Source of the DNA: Stenotrophomonas sp. NA06056
GTDB taxonomy: Bacteria > Pseudomonadota > Gammaproteobacteria > Xanthomonadales > Xanthomonadaceae
Assembly: GCF_013364355.1 (NCBI RefSeq)
Contig: NZ_CP054931.1
Span: 2,170,001 to 2,234,000, forward strand
Length of the DNA: 64,000 bases
Direction: 5' to 3'
Position numbers and translations under genes: made by a program. This document shows, piece by piece, positions 45,543-55,791 of this stretch. The number at the start of each line of letters is the position of its first letter. Position 1 is the stretch's first letter. The notes beneath the pieces were generated by a model. It was given only the letters and a program-made list of their open reading frames with translations, did no database searches and was not told where the DNA came from.

Positions 45543-45569
45543 TACATAAATCCGCAACGCAGCCGATAC
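45543..45569 (+). promoter_or_regulatory. Sigma-28 promoter of the ycgR-like gene
   Basis: TACA (45543-45546), 15 bases, GCCGATAC (45562-45569). The -35 has one mismatch; the -10 equals that of motC. ATG 45625 follows after 55 bases. Confidence 0.75.
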
Positions 45570-45624
45570 TGCTTTAGAGCCACCCGCCCACACGCGTTGG
45601 CGCCCGCCCCTGACCACAGATTCC

Positions 45625-46398
45625 ATGTCCGACGGCCACGACACTGCACCGCCCGAAGTCCATGCGGCCGACGCCGCCGACGATCGCTTTCTGGTCCGCA
45701 ATCCTCGCCAGGTGCGGCAGCTGCTGCGTTCACTGATCGACCAGCGATCACTGATCAACGCCCACATCGACGGCCGTGATCGCTCTTTCCCAACCGCCCT
45801 GCTCGAACTGGACGACGACGAAGACATCCTGCTGCTCGATGGCAGCCCGCAGGAAGCCTCCAACCGCGCCGCCGAACAGGCAGACCATCTGCTGTGCTTC
45901 GCCCAGCTGGAACGGGTGATGGTGCGTTTCCGCCTGCACGACCTGCAGCGCGTGGACAACGAAGGCCATGTCGCCTTCCGCGCACCATTCCCCGAGGAGC
46001 TGGTGCACCTGCAACGGCGTGAGATGTACCGGCTGGAGACCCCCATCACCGATTCACCGCAGTTGCTGCTGCCACCGGGCGAGGCCCAGGCCGAAGCCCT
46101 GTCGATGCGGGTGGTGGACATCAGTGGCGGCGGCCTGGCGGTGACCGTACCGACCGACTGCGCCATCTTCAGCCTGCAGCAGCGCTACCGGGCACAGCTG
46201 TCCATGCCTGATGGCCCGGACCTGCACATCGGACTCGTGGTCTGCAACCTCCTGCCGCAGCGCCTGCCCAACGGCACCGAGGTCAAGCGCGTCGGCATGC
46301 GCTTCGACGAGCTGCCACGCGGCGGCGACAGCGCCATCCAGCGCTACATCTTCCGCATCGACCGCCAGCGCAAGGCACGCCGCAACGGCGAGCTCTGA
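45625..46398 (+). CDS. ycgR: YcgR-like flagellar brake protein (PilZ)
   Basis: 257 residues. The N-terminal YcgR domain (about 20-125) is followed by a PilZ domain (about 128-245) with both c-di-GMP motifs intact: [11 protein letters not shown] (RxxxR) and [11 protein letters not shown] (DxSxxG). In enteric bacteria YcgR with bound c-di-GMP slows the motor at MotA/FliG. The sigma-28 promoter makes it a late flagellar gene. The tail is basic ([14 protein letters not shown]). Confidence 0.92.
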   Translation: MSDGHDTAPPEVHAADAADDRFLVRNPRQVRQLLRSLIDQRSLINAHIDGRDRSFPTALLELDDDEDILLLDGSPQEASNRAAEQADHLLCFAQLERVMVRFRLHDLQRVDNEGHVAFRAPFPEELVHLQRREMYRLETPITDSPQLLLPPGEAQAEALSMRVVDISGGGLAVTVPTDCAIFSLQQRYRAQLSMPDGPDLHIGLVVCNLLPQRLPNGTEVKRVGMRFDELPRGGDSAIQRYIFRIDRQRKARRNGEL

Positions 46399-46435
46399 CA
46401 TCTGCCGGCCAGCAGCCGGCACCGCCTATCCCAGA

Positions 46436-46582
46436 TGGATCCACGCCATGCGTGGATACGCCCCCGGTAGTCCACGCCATGCGTGGATACGCCTCGGTAG
46501 ATCCACGCCATGCGTGGATACGCCCCGGTAGATCCACGCCATGCGTGGATACGCCCCCGGTAGATCCACGCCATGCGTGGAT
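46436..46582 (+). repeat. Array of five SMAG-type palindromes before cheW
   Basis: Five direct copies of the ATCCACGC-CAT-GCGTGGAT palindrome, with cores at 46439, 46471, 46501, 46532 and 46564 and a period of about 31 bases. Four have the GTAG head; the first has GATG. Spacers are 8-10 bases and almost identical (ACGCCCCCG type). The last unit ends 7 bases before the cheW -35 element. It is not a CRISPR: the spacers are too short and not unique. Confidence 0.9.
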
Positions 46583-46589
46583 GGATGCC

Positions 46590-46616
46590 TAAAGTCCCCC
46601 ACCACGGGGCCGATAT
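46590..46616 (+). promoter_or_regulatory. Sigma-28 promoter of cheW
   Basis: TAAA (46590-46593), 15 bases, GCCGATAT (46609-46616): 11 of 12 consensus positions. The leader is about 40 nt. Confidence 0.9.
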
Positions 46617-46658
46617 CGAGCCTGACACCGGCACTTCCGGCAGAACCAGGACCCCTCG

Positions 46659-47150
46659 ATGAACGACAAGAACAGCTCCGCCGCCGGCGCCGATGGCGAA
46701 TTCCTCAGCTTCACCCTCGGCGCCGAGCACTACGGCGTTGACATCCTCAAGGTGCAGGAAATCCGCGGCTACGACGCCGTCACCCGCGTCCCCGATGCCC
46801 CGGACTACATCAAGGGTGTCATCAACCTGCGCGGCACCATCGTGCCGGTGATCGACCTGCGCCTGAAGCTGCGCCTGGAAGACGCTCGCTACGACGCCTT
46901 CACCGTGATGATCGTGCTCAACGTGGAGGACCGCGTGGTTGGCATCGTTGTCGACAGCGTCTCCGACGTGATCCCGCTGTCGGCCGAGCAGATCCGCCCG
47001 ACCCCGGAATTCGGCGCAGCCGTTGATACCCGTTTCATCTCCGGCATCGGCACCCACGATGACCGCATGCTGATCCTGCTCGATATCGAAACCCTGCTGG
47101 ACAGCGCCGACATGGGCCAGACCAACATCGTCGAAGACGCCGCCGCCTGA
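46659..47150 (+). CDS. cheW: CheW, receptor-kinase coupling protein
   Basis: 163 residues. The CheW domain (about 12-150) has [18 protein letters not shown] and [18 protein letters not shown]. It links CheA to chemoreceptors. It stands between ycgR and the small exported protein, with its own promoter. Confidence 0.95.
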   Translation: MNDKNSSAAGADGEFLSFTLGAEHYGVDILKVQEIRGYDAVTRVPDAPDYIKGVINLRGTIVPVIDLRLKLRLEDARYDAFTVMIVLNVEDRVVGIVVDSVSDVIPLSAEQIRPTPEFGAAVDTRFISGIGTHDDRMLILLDIETLLDSADMGQTNIVEDAAA

Positions 47151-47287
47151 ACAAACGGACCTTCTTCACGTTTCTGTTACGCGGCCCTTCAGTTCCCCCC
47201 ATCCACGCCGATAGGGGGACAGAAGCCGGTCGCGCAGGAACGCGCCAAGGCCGGATCCACCCTCACCATCCCCGGAGAATCACCCCG

Positions 47288-47671
47288 ATGAAGTCCCTGC
47301 TTGCGTTCGTTTCGGCTGCCGTCCTGGCCACCACCGCTTCCTCCGCCTTCGCGCAGTCGGCCGAGATGATTCCGCCGGAGATGGCACCGCGCGCCGTCGG
47401 CAAGGACGGCATGGTCTGCGGCAAGGTCGAAAAGGCCCGCTTCGCAGAAGGCTCCGAAGGCCAGCCGACCTTCCTGTACATGGGCGGCGCCTTCCCGCGC
47501 CACACCTTCTCGGCGCGTATCGCCGGCGAGAACCGCGGCAAGTTCTCCTTCCCGCTGGAAACCCTGGAAGGCAAGACCGTGTGCGTGATCGGCAAGATCC
47601 AGCGCGACGCTTCGCGCGCGGAAATCGAAGTCAGCTCGCCGTCCAGCCTGAAGCTGGCCAACATCAAGTAA
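47288..47671 (+). CDS. Small exported protein, possible OB fold
   Basis: 127 residues. A signal peptide (MKSLLAFVSAAVLATTASSAFA, cut after AFA) precedes about 105 mature residues with several beta strands and two Cys (GMVCGKVE and KTVCVIGKI) that could pair in the periplasm. The strand pattern, with the end KIQRDASRAEIEVSSP, suggests a small OB-like barrel, which is a weak inference. Its location between cheW and a chemoreceptor gene may be chance. A weak sigma-28-like motif lies at 47188-47214 (TTCA, 15 bases, GCCGATAG). Confidence 0.7.
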   Translation: MKSLLAFVSAAVLATTASSAFAQSAEMIPPEMAPRAVGKDGMVCGKVEKARFAEGSEGQPTFLYMGGAFPRHTFSARIAGENRGKFSFPLETLEGKTVCVIGKIQRDASRAEIEVSSPSSLKLANIK

Positions 47672-47769
47672 TCCGCTGTCCGTCAGACCGCGCCGGCCAG
47701 CGTGCCGGCGTGGCTGTTGCAACCGGGCCCTGCGCCCGGCCGCGTCTGCCTTAGGAGATCGCAACGCCC

Positions 47770-50139
47770 ATGCCGTGGATCAACAACCTGAAACTGATGC
47801 CGAAGCTCATGCTGACCTTCGGTGTCCTCTTGCTGGTGATGCTGCTGCAGGGCATCGTCGCCTATCGTGGCCTGCATTCGCTGAACAACGTGACCACCGA
47901 GCTGGCCGGTTCTCGCATGGAGAGCATCCGCATGGCCGGCGAGATGCGCGGCATGCTTGGCGAGTACCGCAACAGCGCCTACCAGCAGCTGATCCGCGCC
48001 AGCGACGACGTCAAGGCCGACGCCCGCAAGCAAGCGGTCGAGCTGCGTACCAGCATGGACACGTCGATCAAGGACTATCCGAAGCTTGTCGACAACGCAC
48101 AGCAGAAGAAGCTGTTCGACACCTTCGCCAAGGACTGGAAGGATGCGCTGGCTTCCTACGACAGCGTCACCGAGATGCTGGAGCTGGACCTGCCCGACGA
48201 TGCGATCGACACCTTCGTCGGCGAAACCCGCACCAAGCACCGCAAGGCTGGCGCCGCGCTCGAAGCGCTGATCGCCGAGGACAACCGCCTCGCCCGCGCC
48301 TCGCGCGACGAAGCTGCCTCCACCTACTCCGCCTCGGCCGTACTGACGGTCATCGCCCTGCTCGGCGGTGCCGCGCTCGGCCTGGTGCTGGTGTGGCTGT
48401 TCGCCCGCGCCTTGGTCGGCAGCGTGCGTGGCGCCGTCTCGGTGGCCAACGACGTCGCCGGTGGCAAGCTTGATGGTCACATCGACGTCAGCCGCCAGGA
48501 CGAAGTCGGCGAGCTGATGCAGGCCATGCAGCGCATGCAGCGCGACCTGCGTGAGCGCACCGAAACCGACCAGGCCATCGCCCGCGAGAACCTGCGCATC
48601 CGCACCGCGCTGGATTACAGCTCGACCGGCGTCTACCTGACCGATCCCAACAACACCATCGTCTACAGCAACCGCGCCCTGCAGCAGACCCTGGCCCAGT
48701 ACCAGGACGAGCTGCGCCGCGACCTGCCCGACTTCGACGTCCACGCCTCGCTGGTCGGCAAGCCGGTCACCGTGCTCGAGCACCGTGGCGAGATGGACAA
48801 CACCCTGCTGGCCAACCTCAAGCAGCATGGCGTGGCCCGCCGCCCGATGCAGTATGGCGACGCCCAGTTCGCCCAGGTCGTGTCGACCATCCGCAATGAA
48901 GACGGCGACACCGTCGGCTACGTGGTGGAATGGCGCGACCGCACCCAGGAAGCGCAGGTCGAGGCAGAAGTGGCACGGGTGATCGCCCAGGCCGCCGCTG
49001 GCGACCTGTCCGGCCGTATCGACGCCAACGACAAGGAAGGCTTCTTCCTGCAGCTGGCCCAGCAGATCAACGGCCTGCTGGACGCCAACTCGGGCAGCAT
49101 CGAACAGATCTCCGGCCTGCTCGCCGCGCTGTCGCAGGGTGACCTGACCGTGCGCATGCATGGCGACTACCAGGGCGTGTTCGCCCGCATGCGTGATGAT
49201 GCCAACGCCACCGCCGCACAGCTGAGCGAGATCGTCACCCGCATCAAGCAGTCCAGCCGCGCGATCAGCTCGGCCGCCGGTGAAATCGCCTCCGGCAACA
49301 GCGACCTGTCGCGCCGTACCGAACAGCAGGCTGCCAACCTGGAAGAAACCGCTGCCTCGATGGAGGAACTGACCTCCACCGTGCGCCAGAACGCCGAACA
49401 CGCCCGCCAGGCCAACCAGCTCGCCATCGGCGCGCACGGCGTGGCCTCGCAGGGCGGCGAAGTGGTCGGCCAGGTGGTCACCACGATGTCGGCCATCCAG
49501 GCCTCGTCGAAGAAGATCGCCGAAATCATCTCGGTCATCGACGGCATCGCCTTCCAGACCAACATCCTGGCGCTGAACGCCGCGGTGGAAGCCGCGCGTG
49601 CCGGCGAACAGGGCCGTGGTTTCGCCGTGGTCGCCAGCGAAGTGCGCACCCTCGCCCAGCGCTCGGCTGCAGCGGCCAAGGAAATCAAGGGCCTGATCGA
49701 CGACTCCGTCGGCAAGGTCAATGACGGCTCGGCGCTGGTGCACAAGGCCGGCGCCACCATGGGCGAGATCGTCGCCTCGGTGCAGCGCGTGACCGACATC
49801 ATGGCCGAGATCTCCGCTGCCTCGCAGGAACAGTCGGCCGGCATCGAGCAGGTCAACCAGACCGTGGTGCAGATGGACGAAACCACCCAGCAGAATGCCG
49901 CGCTGGTGGAAGAAGCCACTGCTGCCGCACGGGCAATGGAAGAGCAGGCCGGCCACCTGAGCGAGGCGGTGTCGATCTTTGTGGTCGACGAAGCCGAAGT
50001 CGTGGTCGCCGCGCGCACGCCGGCACCGCGTGCCGCAGCACCGGCAGCTCCGGCTCCGGTGGCACCGCCGGCCCGACGCGTCAGCGGCGGTCGCCCGGCA
50101 GTGACCGAACTGGCCGATGGAGACTGGCAGGAATTCTGA
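47770..50139 (+). CDS. Methyl-accepting chemotaxis protein 2 (with cytoplasmic PAS)
   Basis: 789 residues, AGGAG before ATG 47770. Membrane segments at about 12-32 and 190-212 enclose a four-helix-type sensor. HAMP (about 213-265) is followed by a PAS-like domain (about 275-390; [22 protein letters not shown]), so it may sense both periplasmic and internal cues. Another HAMP-like unit (about 395-500) leads to the signalling domain, almost identical to that of the other two receptors, and to the end GDWQEF. No sigma-28 promoter was found directly upstream. Confidence 0.93.
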   Translation: MPWINNLKLMPKLMLTFGVLLLVMLLQGIVAYRGLHSLNNVTTELAGSRMESIRMAGEMRGMLGEYRNSAYQQLIRASDDVKADARKQAVELRTSMDTSIKDYPKLVDNAQQKKLFDTFAKDWKDALASYDSVTEMLELDLPDDAIDTFVGETRTKHRKAGAALEALIAEDNRLARASRDEAASTYSASAVLTVIALLGGAALGLVLVWLFARALVGSVRGAVSVANDVAGGKLDGHIDVSRQDEVGELMQAMQRMQRDLRERTETDQAIARENLRIRTALDYSSTGVYLTDPNNTIVYSNRALQQTLAQYQDELRRDLPDFDVHASLVGKPVTVLEHRGEMDNTLLANLKQHGVARRPMQYGDAQFAQVVSTIRNEDGDTVGYVVEWRDRTQEAQVEAEVARVIAQAAAGDLSGRIDANDKEGFFLQLAQQINGLLDANSGSIEQISGLLAALSQGDLTVRMHGDYQGVFARMRDDANATAAQLSEIVTRIKQSSRAISSAAGEIASGNSDLSRRTEQQAANLEETAASMEELTSTVRQNAEHARQANQLAIGAHGVASQGGEVVGQVVTTMSAIQASSKKIAEIISVIDGIAFQTNILALNAAVEAARAGEQGRGFAVVASEVRTLAQRSAAAAKEIKGLIDDSVGKVNDGSALVHKAGATMGEIVASVQRVTDIMAEISAASQEQSAGIEQVNQTVVQMDETTQQNAALVEEATAAARAMEEQAGHLSEAVSIFVVDEAEVVVAARTPAPRAAAPAAPAPVAPPARRVSGGRPAVTELADGDWQEF

Positions 50140-50164
50140 TTCCTGCCCGACCTGGAGCATGAAG

Positions 50165-50197
50165 ACGCCCCGGCCCTGCGCTGGGGCGTTTTCGTTT
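50165..50197 (+). terminator. Rho-independent terminator after the second chemoreceptor
   Basis: ACGCCCC (50165-50171) pairs with GGGGCGT (50183-50189), followed by TTTCGTTT. Confidence 0.85.
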
Positions 50198-50272
50198 ACG
50201 GAATATCTGGTTGTCCAGCCAACGGCGAAGCCCCTCGGGGTGGTCGCGGAAAGCGCCAGGCCGTTGAGGATT

Positions 50273-50376
50273 GGCCGGGAGGGTGGGTTGCGCAGGGGCC
50301 GCCGTGAATACGTCCTTGTAGGCTCGGGCGCGCCATCCATGGCGCTTACGCCCCTGCGCAGCCCACCCTCCCGGCC
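50273..50376. repeat. Long palindrome, copy B: 26-bp arms around a 52-base core
   Basis: Arms 50273-50298 and 50351-50376 are complementary over 26 bases with one G-T pair. The 52-base core (50299-50350), read on the - strand, aligns without gaps with copies A and C: it shares GCGCCATGGATGGCGC, GAGCC and ACGGCG, and the second inner hairpin has TAC/GTA where the others have CCC/GGG. It is inverted relative to copy C, 177 bases away. Confidence 0.9.
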
Positions 50377-50454
50377 ACAGACAGTTTCCGTGCGCGATCC
50401 ACCCCGGATTGAAGAAAGAAAAGCAAAGAGCAAAGCCACAGCTGCAGCGCTTCC

Positions 50455-50495
50455 GGGGTCAGATCCGTTTTCCGCAGGAAAACGGATCTGACCCC
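50455..50495. repeat. 19-bp perfect inverted repeat (GGGGTCAGATCC type)
   Basis: GGGGTCAGATCCGTTTTCC, 3 bases, and its exact reverse complement. It resembles the REP sequences widespread in Xanthomonadaceae. It lies between palindromes B and C. Confidence 0.85.
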
Positions 50496-50552
50496 TCTTT
50501 CCACTTGGAAACCCAACGCTCTTGCCGTCCGACACTGGAATGCTGGATGAGT

Positions 50553-50652
50553 CGTGCGGGCATGGGCTGGCGGGACCGTTGGCGCCATGGATGGCGCCAT
50601 CGAGCCCCCATGGATGGGTTTACGGCGTGTCCCGCCAGCCCATGCCCGCACG
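50553..50652. repeat. Long palindrome, copy C: 24-bp arms around a 52-base core
   Basis: Arms 50553-50576 and 50629-50652 are perfectly complementary over 24 bases. The core (50577-50628) matches copy A in its last 24 bases (GCCCCCATGGATGGG then TTTACGGCGT), while the first inner hairpin differs with matched changes (GGCGCCAT/ATGGCGCC against GCGGCAT/ATGCCGC). The rest of the 730-base gap 50140-50869 holds a terminator, copy B, the 19-bp repeat and a sigma-28 promoter; no gene. Confidence 0.9.
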
Positions 50653-50775
50653 GCTCCTTCTCAACACTGCAGAGCCGACCAATCGCCGTTGCTGTTGTCG
50701 TTGCTTCAAAGCCTGCCGCAGGCAGCGCCGCAGCCGCCGCTGCAAGGAAACCTGAATACGTTCGAACACCCCGCC

Positions 50776-50802
50776 TCAATCCCCCGCCCCCGCGGCCGAT
50801 AA
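50776..50802 (+). promoter_or_regulatory. Sigma-28 promoter of the third chemoreceptor
   Basis: TCAA (50776-50779), 15 bases, GCCGATAA (50795-50802), with a perfect -10 element. Probably also transcribes cheR, cheD and cheB. Confidence 0.9.
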
Positions 50803-50869
50803 CGGTCATGTCACCGCTGCTCCCGCTCAGCACCGGCGGCTCCACCCACCACGACCCGGGTCCTGCTCG

Positions 50870-53134
50870 ATGAATCTCCTGCATCGCTGGCAACACTACT
50901 TCAGCAATCTCTCCGTCCGACGCAAGCTCAATCTGCTCACGCTGCTGATCGCGCTCGGCGTGATCGCGCTCTCGGTGATCGCTGCCCGCATGCAGTACCT
51001 GGACCTGACCGATACCCGCAAGTCTTCGCTGAAGACCCAGGTCGAGCTGAGCTACGGCATCCTCGACCACTACCACCGCCTCGCCGGATCCGGTGAACTC
51101 AGCGAAGACGCCGCCAAGGCCGCCGCACTGCAGGCGCTGGAAGTCATGCGCGCGCAGAACGACACCTATTACTACAACATCTACGACACCGGCTATCACG
51201 TGCTCATGCACCCGTTCCGCAAGGATCTGGTGGGCAAGGACATGAAGGATTTCCGTACTGCCGATGGCGTTCGCATCTACTACGACCAGATCGAGGCGGC
51301 CAAGGCCGGCGGCGGGTTCGTGGCCTATCGCTGGGCCAAGCCCGGCGAGAAGGGCGAGGTCGAAAAGGTGGCCTACGCCGGCCTGTTCAAGCCCTGGAAC
51401 TGGGTGGTCAGCAGCGGCGTCTACATGGACGACGTGCAGCAGCAGGCACTGGTCTTCACCGCCGTCATGACCCTGGCCGGCGGCGTGCTGGTGCTGATCG
51501 TGCTCGCATTGAGCTGGGTCATCGGCAACCGCATCGCACGACCGCTGAAGCAGGCCACCGCTGTGGCCGAAGGCATCGCCAGCGGCAAGCTGGACAGCCA
51601 TATCGGTCCGCAGCCGCACGACGAAACCGGTCGCCTGCTCGAAGCCATGTCGCGCATGCAGCAGCAGCTGCACGCGGTCATCAGCGGCCAGCGCGAGATG
51701 GCACGCCGCCACGACGGCGGTGAGCTCAGCTACCGCATCGACGCCAGCACCTTCCCCGGCGAGTACGGGCTGATGGTGCAGGAAACCAACGCCCTGGTCG
51801 GCGGCCACGTGCAGACCCTGCACGATGTGCTGAACGTCGTGCAGCAGTACGCCGTCGGCGACCTCAGCGCCGACATCGCCCGCTACCCGGGCGAAAAGGC
51901 GGCGATGACCACCACCGTCGACACCGTCAAGGCCAACCTCGGCCGCATCAATGCCGAGATCAAGCAGCTGGCCAGCGCCGCAGCCGCGGGCGACTTCAGC
52001 CAGCGCGGCGACGCCCAGCGCTTCGATCACGATTTCCGCACCATGCTGGAAAACCTCAACGCCATGATGGCGGTCAGTGATGAGAACCTCGGCAAGCTCT
52101 CGCAGCTGCTGTCGTCCATCGCCGACGGCGACCTGACCGCACGCATGCACGGTGACTACCAGGGCGTGTTCGCGCGCATGCGTGACGATGCCAACGCCAC
52201 GGTCAGCCAGCTCACCCAGATCGTTGGCCAGATCCAGCTCAGCGCCTCCAGCATCACCCTGTCGGCCGGCGAGATCGCCTCGGGCAACAGTGATTTGTCG
52301 CGCCGCACCGAGCAACAGGCGGCCAACCTGGAAGAAACCGCCGCCTCGATGGAGGAGCTGACCTCCACCGTGCGCCAGAACGCTGAACACGCGCGCCAGG
52401 CCAACCAGCTCGCTATCGGCGCGCATGGCGTGGCCTCGCAGGGCGGCAGCGTCGTTGGCCAGGTGGTCACTACGATGTCGGCCATCGAAGCGTCCTCGAA
52501 GAAGATCGCCGAGATCATCTCGGTCATCGACGGCATCGCCTTCCAGACCAACATCCTGGCGCTGAACGCGGCAGTCGAAGCCGCCCGTGCCGGCGAACAG
52601 GGCCGAGGCTTCGCCGTGGTCGCCAGCGAGGTGCGCACCCTCGCCCAGCGCTCGGCCGCCGCCGCCAAGGAGATCAAGAGCCTGATCGACGAATCGGTCG
52701 GCAAGGTCGCCGAAGGCTCCAGCCTGGTGCACCAGGCTGGCAGCACCATGGGCGAGATCGTCGCGTCGGTGCAGCGCGTGACCGACATCATGGCCGAGAT
52801 TTCTGCTGCCTCGCAGGAGCAGTCCGCCGGCATCGAGCAGGTCAACCAGACCGTGGTGCAGATGGACGAAACCACCCAGCAGAACGCCGCGCTGGTGGAA
52901 GAAGCCACGGCGGCAGCACGGGCGATGGAAGACCAGGCTGCGCAGCTTGCCGATGCCGTGGCGATCTTCCGACTCGACAACCAGGTCGCTGTCGCAGTGA
53001 AGGCGGTGACTGCCAAGGTCGCGCCGAAGGTTGCCAGCGCCGCGCCTTCGCGGCCGTTGTCGACGCCCGCACCGATCCGCCGTACCCACTCCAGCACCGT
53101 CGTCTCCAACGACGGCGACTGGCAGGAATTCTGA
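50870..53134 (+). CDS. Methyl-accepting chemotaxis protein 3 (single Cache sensor)
   Basis: 754 residues. Membrane segments at about 20-42 and 188-212 flank a single-Cache (sCache_2 type) sensor: [27 protein letters not shown] and the strand [18 protein letters not shown] are typical. HAMP and HAMP-like repeats follow (about 214-450), then a signalling domain nearly identical to the other two receptors and the tail GDWQEF. Such Cache domains often bind small organic acids. cheR follows after 32 bases. Confidence 0.94.
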   Translation: MNLLHRWQHYFSNLSVRRKLNLLTLLIALGVIALSVIAARMQYLDLTDTRKSSLKTQVELSYGILDHYHRLAGSGELSEDAAKAAALQALEVMRAQNDTYYYNIYDTGYHVLMHPFRKDLVGKDMKDFRTADGVRIYYDQIEAAKAGGGFVAYRWAKPGEKGEVEKVAYAGLFKPWNWVVSSGVYMDDVQQQALVFTAVMTLAGGVLVLIVLALSWVIGNRIARPLKQATAVAEGIASGKLDSHIGPQPHDETGRLLEAMSRMQQQLHAVISGQREMARRHDGGELSYRIDASTFPGEYGLMVQETNALVGGHVQTLHDVLNVVQQYAVGDLSADIARYPGEKAAMTTTVDTVKANLGRINAEIKQLASAAAAGDFSQRGDAQRFDHDFRTMLENLNAMMAVSDENLGKLSQLLSSIADGDLTARMHGDYQGVFARMRDDANATVSQLTQIVGQIQLSASSITLSAGEIASGNSDLSRRTEQQAANLEETAASMEELTSTVRQNAEHARQANQLAIGAHGVASQGGSVVGQVVTTMSAIEASSKKIAEIISVIDGIAFQTNILALNAAVEAARAGEQGRGFAVVASEVRTLAQRSAAAAKEIKSLIDESVGKVAEGSSLVHQAGSTMGEIVASVQRVTDIMAEISAASQEQSAGIEQVNQTVVQMDETTQQNAALVEEATAAARAMEDQAAQLADAVAIFRLDNQVAVAVKAVTAKVAPKVASAAPSRPLSTPAPIRRTHSSTVVSNDGDWQEF

Positions 53135-53139
53135 TCCTT

Positions 53140-53159
53140 GCGGCGGCTCAGGCCGCCGC
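53140..53159 (+). other. Hairpin between the third chemoreceptor and cheR
   Basis: GCGGCGGC (53140-53147), TCAG, GCCGCCGC (53152-53159); no T run. It probably lowers or stabilises cheR expression relative to the receptor rather than ending transcription. Confidence 0.5.
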
Positions 53160-53166
53160 CCCGCCG

Positions 53167-54036
53167 ATGGACACGTCACCCGTGCAGAGCCCTACCCCCA
53201 TCGTCAGCGGTACACGCGAATTCGAGTTCGCCGACCGTGATTTCCGCCGCGTCTGCGACCTGATCTACCAGCGCGTGGGCATCGCTCTCGCCCCGGCCAA
53301 GCGCGACATGGTGTATGGACGCCTGTCGCGCCGGCTGCGCACGCTGGGCATGCGCAGCTTCCAGCAGTACCTGGACCACCTGGAACAGGGCGATGGTGAC
53401 GAGTGGCAGGCATTCACCAATGCGCTGACCACCAATCTCACTGCGTTCTTCCGCGAGCCGCACCATTTCGACAAGCTGCGCGAGGAGCTGCAGCAGCGCA
53501 ACGGCCGTGGCCCGCTGCTGCTGTGGTCATGCGCTGCCTCCACCGGTGAGGAGCCTTACTCGATGGCGATCACCGCCTGCGAAGCGTTCGGTACCCTGAA
53601 ACCACCGGTGCGCATCGTCGCCACCGACGTAGACACCCAGGTGCTGGCCACCGCCGGGCGCGGTGTCTACAACATCGATCGTGTCGCCGGCCTTGATCCG
53701 GACCTGCGTCGACGCTACTTCCAGCGCGGCAGTGGCCCCAACGAAGGCCAGTGCCGCGTACTGCCGGCGCTGCGCGAGCTGATCGAGTTCCGCCCGCTCA
53801 ACCTGCTGGCGCCGCGCTACGACGTCGGCGGCCCGTTCGATGCGCTGTTCTGCCGCAACGTGATGATCTACTTCGACAAGCCGACCCAGCGCGCGATTCT
53901 CGGCCGTCTGGTCAACCATCTGGCCGACGACGGCCTGCTCTACACCGGCCACTCGGAGAACTACCTGCACGCCGCCGACCTGATCCAGCCCTGCGGTCGT
54001 ACCCTGTATCGACGCGCGCAGGGAGCCGGCGCATGA
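53167..54036 (+). CDS. cheR: CheR, chemoreceptor methyltransferase
   Basis: 289 residues. The N-terminal helical domain (about 15-85) is followed by the SAM-binding domain (about 95-285) with [33 protein letters not shown] and [18 protein letters not shown]. It methylates receptor Glu residues; the GDWQEF tails of the three receptors can tether it. ATGA overlaps cheD. Confidence 0.96.
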   Translation: MDTSPVQSPTPIVSGTREFEFADRDFRRVCDLIYQRVGIALAPAKRDMVYGRLSRRLRTLGMRSFQQYLDHLEQGDGDEWQAFTNALTTNLTAFFREPHHFDKLREELQQRNGRGPLLLWSCAASTGEEPYSMAITACEAFGTLKPPVRIVATDVDTQVLATAGRGVYNIDRVAGLDPDLRRRYFQRGSGPNEGQCRVLPALRELIEFRPLNLLAPRYDVGGPFDALFCRNVMIYFDKPTQRAILGRLVNHLADDGLLYTGHSENYLHAADLIQPCGRTLYRRAQGAGA

Positions 54037-54629
54037 ATGCATCGCTGCGCACCGATGATGTGATGCGCTACCAGGACGCACGCTTCAAGACCATCGCCGC
54101 CAAGCTGCTGCCGACCCAGTACCTGGTGGTGGATGACACCACTGCGCTGACCACAACGCTTGGCTCCTGCGTGGCGGCATGCCTGCGCGACCCGGTGCTG
54201 AAGATCGGTGGCATGAACCACTTCCTGCTTCCTGAAGGCAACGCTGGCGATGGCGCGCCCGCACGTTACGGCAGCTATGCAATGGAACTGCTGATCAACG
54301 ACATGCTCAAGCGTGGTGCGCACCGCAAGCGCATCGAGGCCAAGGTGTTCGGCGGCGCCAACGTGCTGAAAGGCTTCACCAGCAACCCGGTGGGTACGCG
54401 CAACGCCGAGTTCGTGCGCCAGTACCTGCAGGCCGAGCACATCCCGATCCTGGCCGAAGATCTGTGCGGCATCCATCCGCGCAAGATCTGGTTCTTCGCC
54501 GATACCGGCCGCGTCGTCGTACAGCGCCTGCCGCACGCCCACGAAGCGGAAGTGGCCGCGACCGAATCGGCCGTGCGCGCACGCCTGTCCAAGGCCCCGG
54601 TCACCGGTGGCGTGGAGCTGTTCGAATGA
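54033..54629 (+). CDS. cheD: CheD, chemoreceptor glutamine deamidase
   Basis: 198 residues from ATG 54033, which overlaps the cheR stop. The catalytic Cys is in [12 protein letters not shown] (about 46) and the His in GGMNHFLLP (about 62). It deamidates receptor Gln and may interact with adaptation proteins. ATGA overlaps cheB. Confidence 0.95.
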   Translation: MNASLRTDDVMRYQDARFKTIAAKLLPTQYLVVDDTTALTTTLGSCVAACLRDPVLKIGGMNHFLLPEGNAGDGAPARYGSYAMELLINDMLKRGAHRKRIEAKVFGGANVLKGFTSNPVGTRNAEFVRQYLQAEHIPILAEDLCGIHPRKIWFFADTGRVVVQRLPHAHEAEVAATESAVRARLSKAPVTGGVELFE

Positions 54630-55699
54630 CCCTGACCGGCAACGCCCCCTGCCGGGTCCTGATCGTCGACGATTCCGCCGTCGTACGGCAGATGCTTACC
54701 GAAATCCTGTCCAGCGATCCGGCCATCGACGTGGTCGGCACCGCGGCCGATCCGCTGCTGGCCCGCGAGAAGATCAAACGCCTGGCCCCGGACGTGATCA
54801 CCCTGGACGTGGAAATGCCGCGCATGGATGGCCTGGCGTTCCTGGAAAACCTGATGCGCCTGCATCCGCTACCGGTGGTGATGATCTCCTCGCTGACCGA
54901 GCGCGGTGCCGACACCACCCTGCAGGCGCTGGGCCTGGGCGCGGTGGATTTCGTCTCCAAGCCCAAGCTCGATGTGGCCCGTGGCCTGCAGGCCTATGCC
55001 GATGAAATCATCGCCAAGGTGAAGATGGCTGCGCGCTCGCGGGTGCGCCCACTGGTGCGCGTGGCCACACCGAAACTCACGCTGGACGCCGCCCCTGCCC
55101 TGCGTCCGGCAGCAACGCAGTTCCGCACCACGGATCGTCTGATCGCCATCGGCTCGTCGGCCGGTGGTACCGAAGCACTGCGCGTGGTGCTGGAAGGCAT
55201 GCCCGCCGATGGTCCCGCGGTGGTGATGACCCAGCACCTGCCGGCCAGTTTCAGCACCGCCTTCGCCGAGCGCCTGGACCGCCATTCGGCGATGGCCGTG
55301 CGCGAAGCCAGCGATGGTGAAGCCGTGCTTCCCGGCCACGCTTACCTGCCACCGGGCGGCAAGCATCTGCGGATCATCCGCGACGGTGCGCGCTGGCGCT
55401 GCCGTGTGGATGACGGCCCTGCAGTCAACCGGCACAAACCGGCAGTGGACGTGCTGTTCCGTTCGGTGGCGCAGGCCGCCGGCGGCAATGCCATCGGCGC
55501 CATCCTCACCGGCATGGGCGATGACGGCGCACGTGGCCTGCTGGAAATGCGCCAGGCGGGCGCGCCCACCCTGGTGCAGGACGAAGCGACCAGCGTGGTC
55601 TGGGGCATGCCGGGTGCCGCGTTCAAGCTCGGCGCCGCCGAGGAACAGGTGCCGCTGGAACGCATTGCCGAGCGTCTGCTGGCACTGGCCCGAGGCTGA
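54626..55699 (+). CDS. cheB: CheB, chemoreceptor methylesterase
   Basis: 357 residues from ATG 54626. The receiver (about 8-125) has D61 in [11 protein letters not shown]; the esterase domain (about 165-355) has the catalytic Ser in [10 protein letters not shown] (about 178), His in TQHLPASFS (about 204) and Asp in [10 protein letters not shown] (about 299). It opposes CheR. It is the last gene of the chemotaxis region. Confidence 0.96.
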   Translation: MTLTGNAPCRVLIVDDSAVVRQMLTEILSSDPAIDVVGTAADPLLAREKIKRLAPDVITLDVEMPRMDGLAFLENLMRLHPLPVVMISSLTERGADTTLQALGLGAVDFVSKPKLDVARGLQAYADEIIAKVKMAARSRVRPLVRVATPKLTLDAAPALRPAATQFRTTDRLIAIGSSAGGTEALRVVLEGMPADGPAVVMTQHLPASFSTAFAERLDRHSAMAVREASDGEAVLPGHAYLPPGGKHLRIIRDGARWRCRVDDGPAVNRHKPAVDVLFRSVAQAAGGNAIGAILTGMGDDGARGLLEMRQAGAPTLVQDEATSVVWGMPGAAFKLGAAEEQVPLERIAERLLALARG

Positions 55700-55791
55700 C
55701 CGTCCACCGCATCGCACCGCCTCATCCTGTCTTTCAAACGCCGGCCCCGGAAGGGTCGGCATGGCTGTTTTGTTTCTCAAGGAGCTTGACC

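Noticed and set aside
46436..46582. Possible CRISPR array
   Set aside because: The repeats are perfect palindromes of 19-23 bp, and the spacers are 8-10 bases and nearly identical. No cas genes are nearby. SMAG-type REP array fits better.
47188..47214. Sigma-28 promoter for the small exported protein at 47288
   Set aside because: GCCGATAG is a good -10, but the -35 (TTCA) is poor compared with the eight accepted sites, and the gene has no clear link to motility. Mentioned only as weak.
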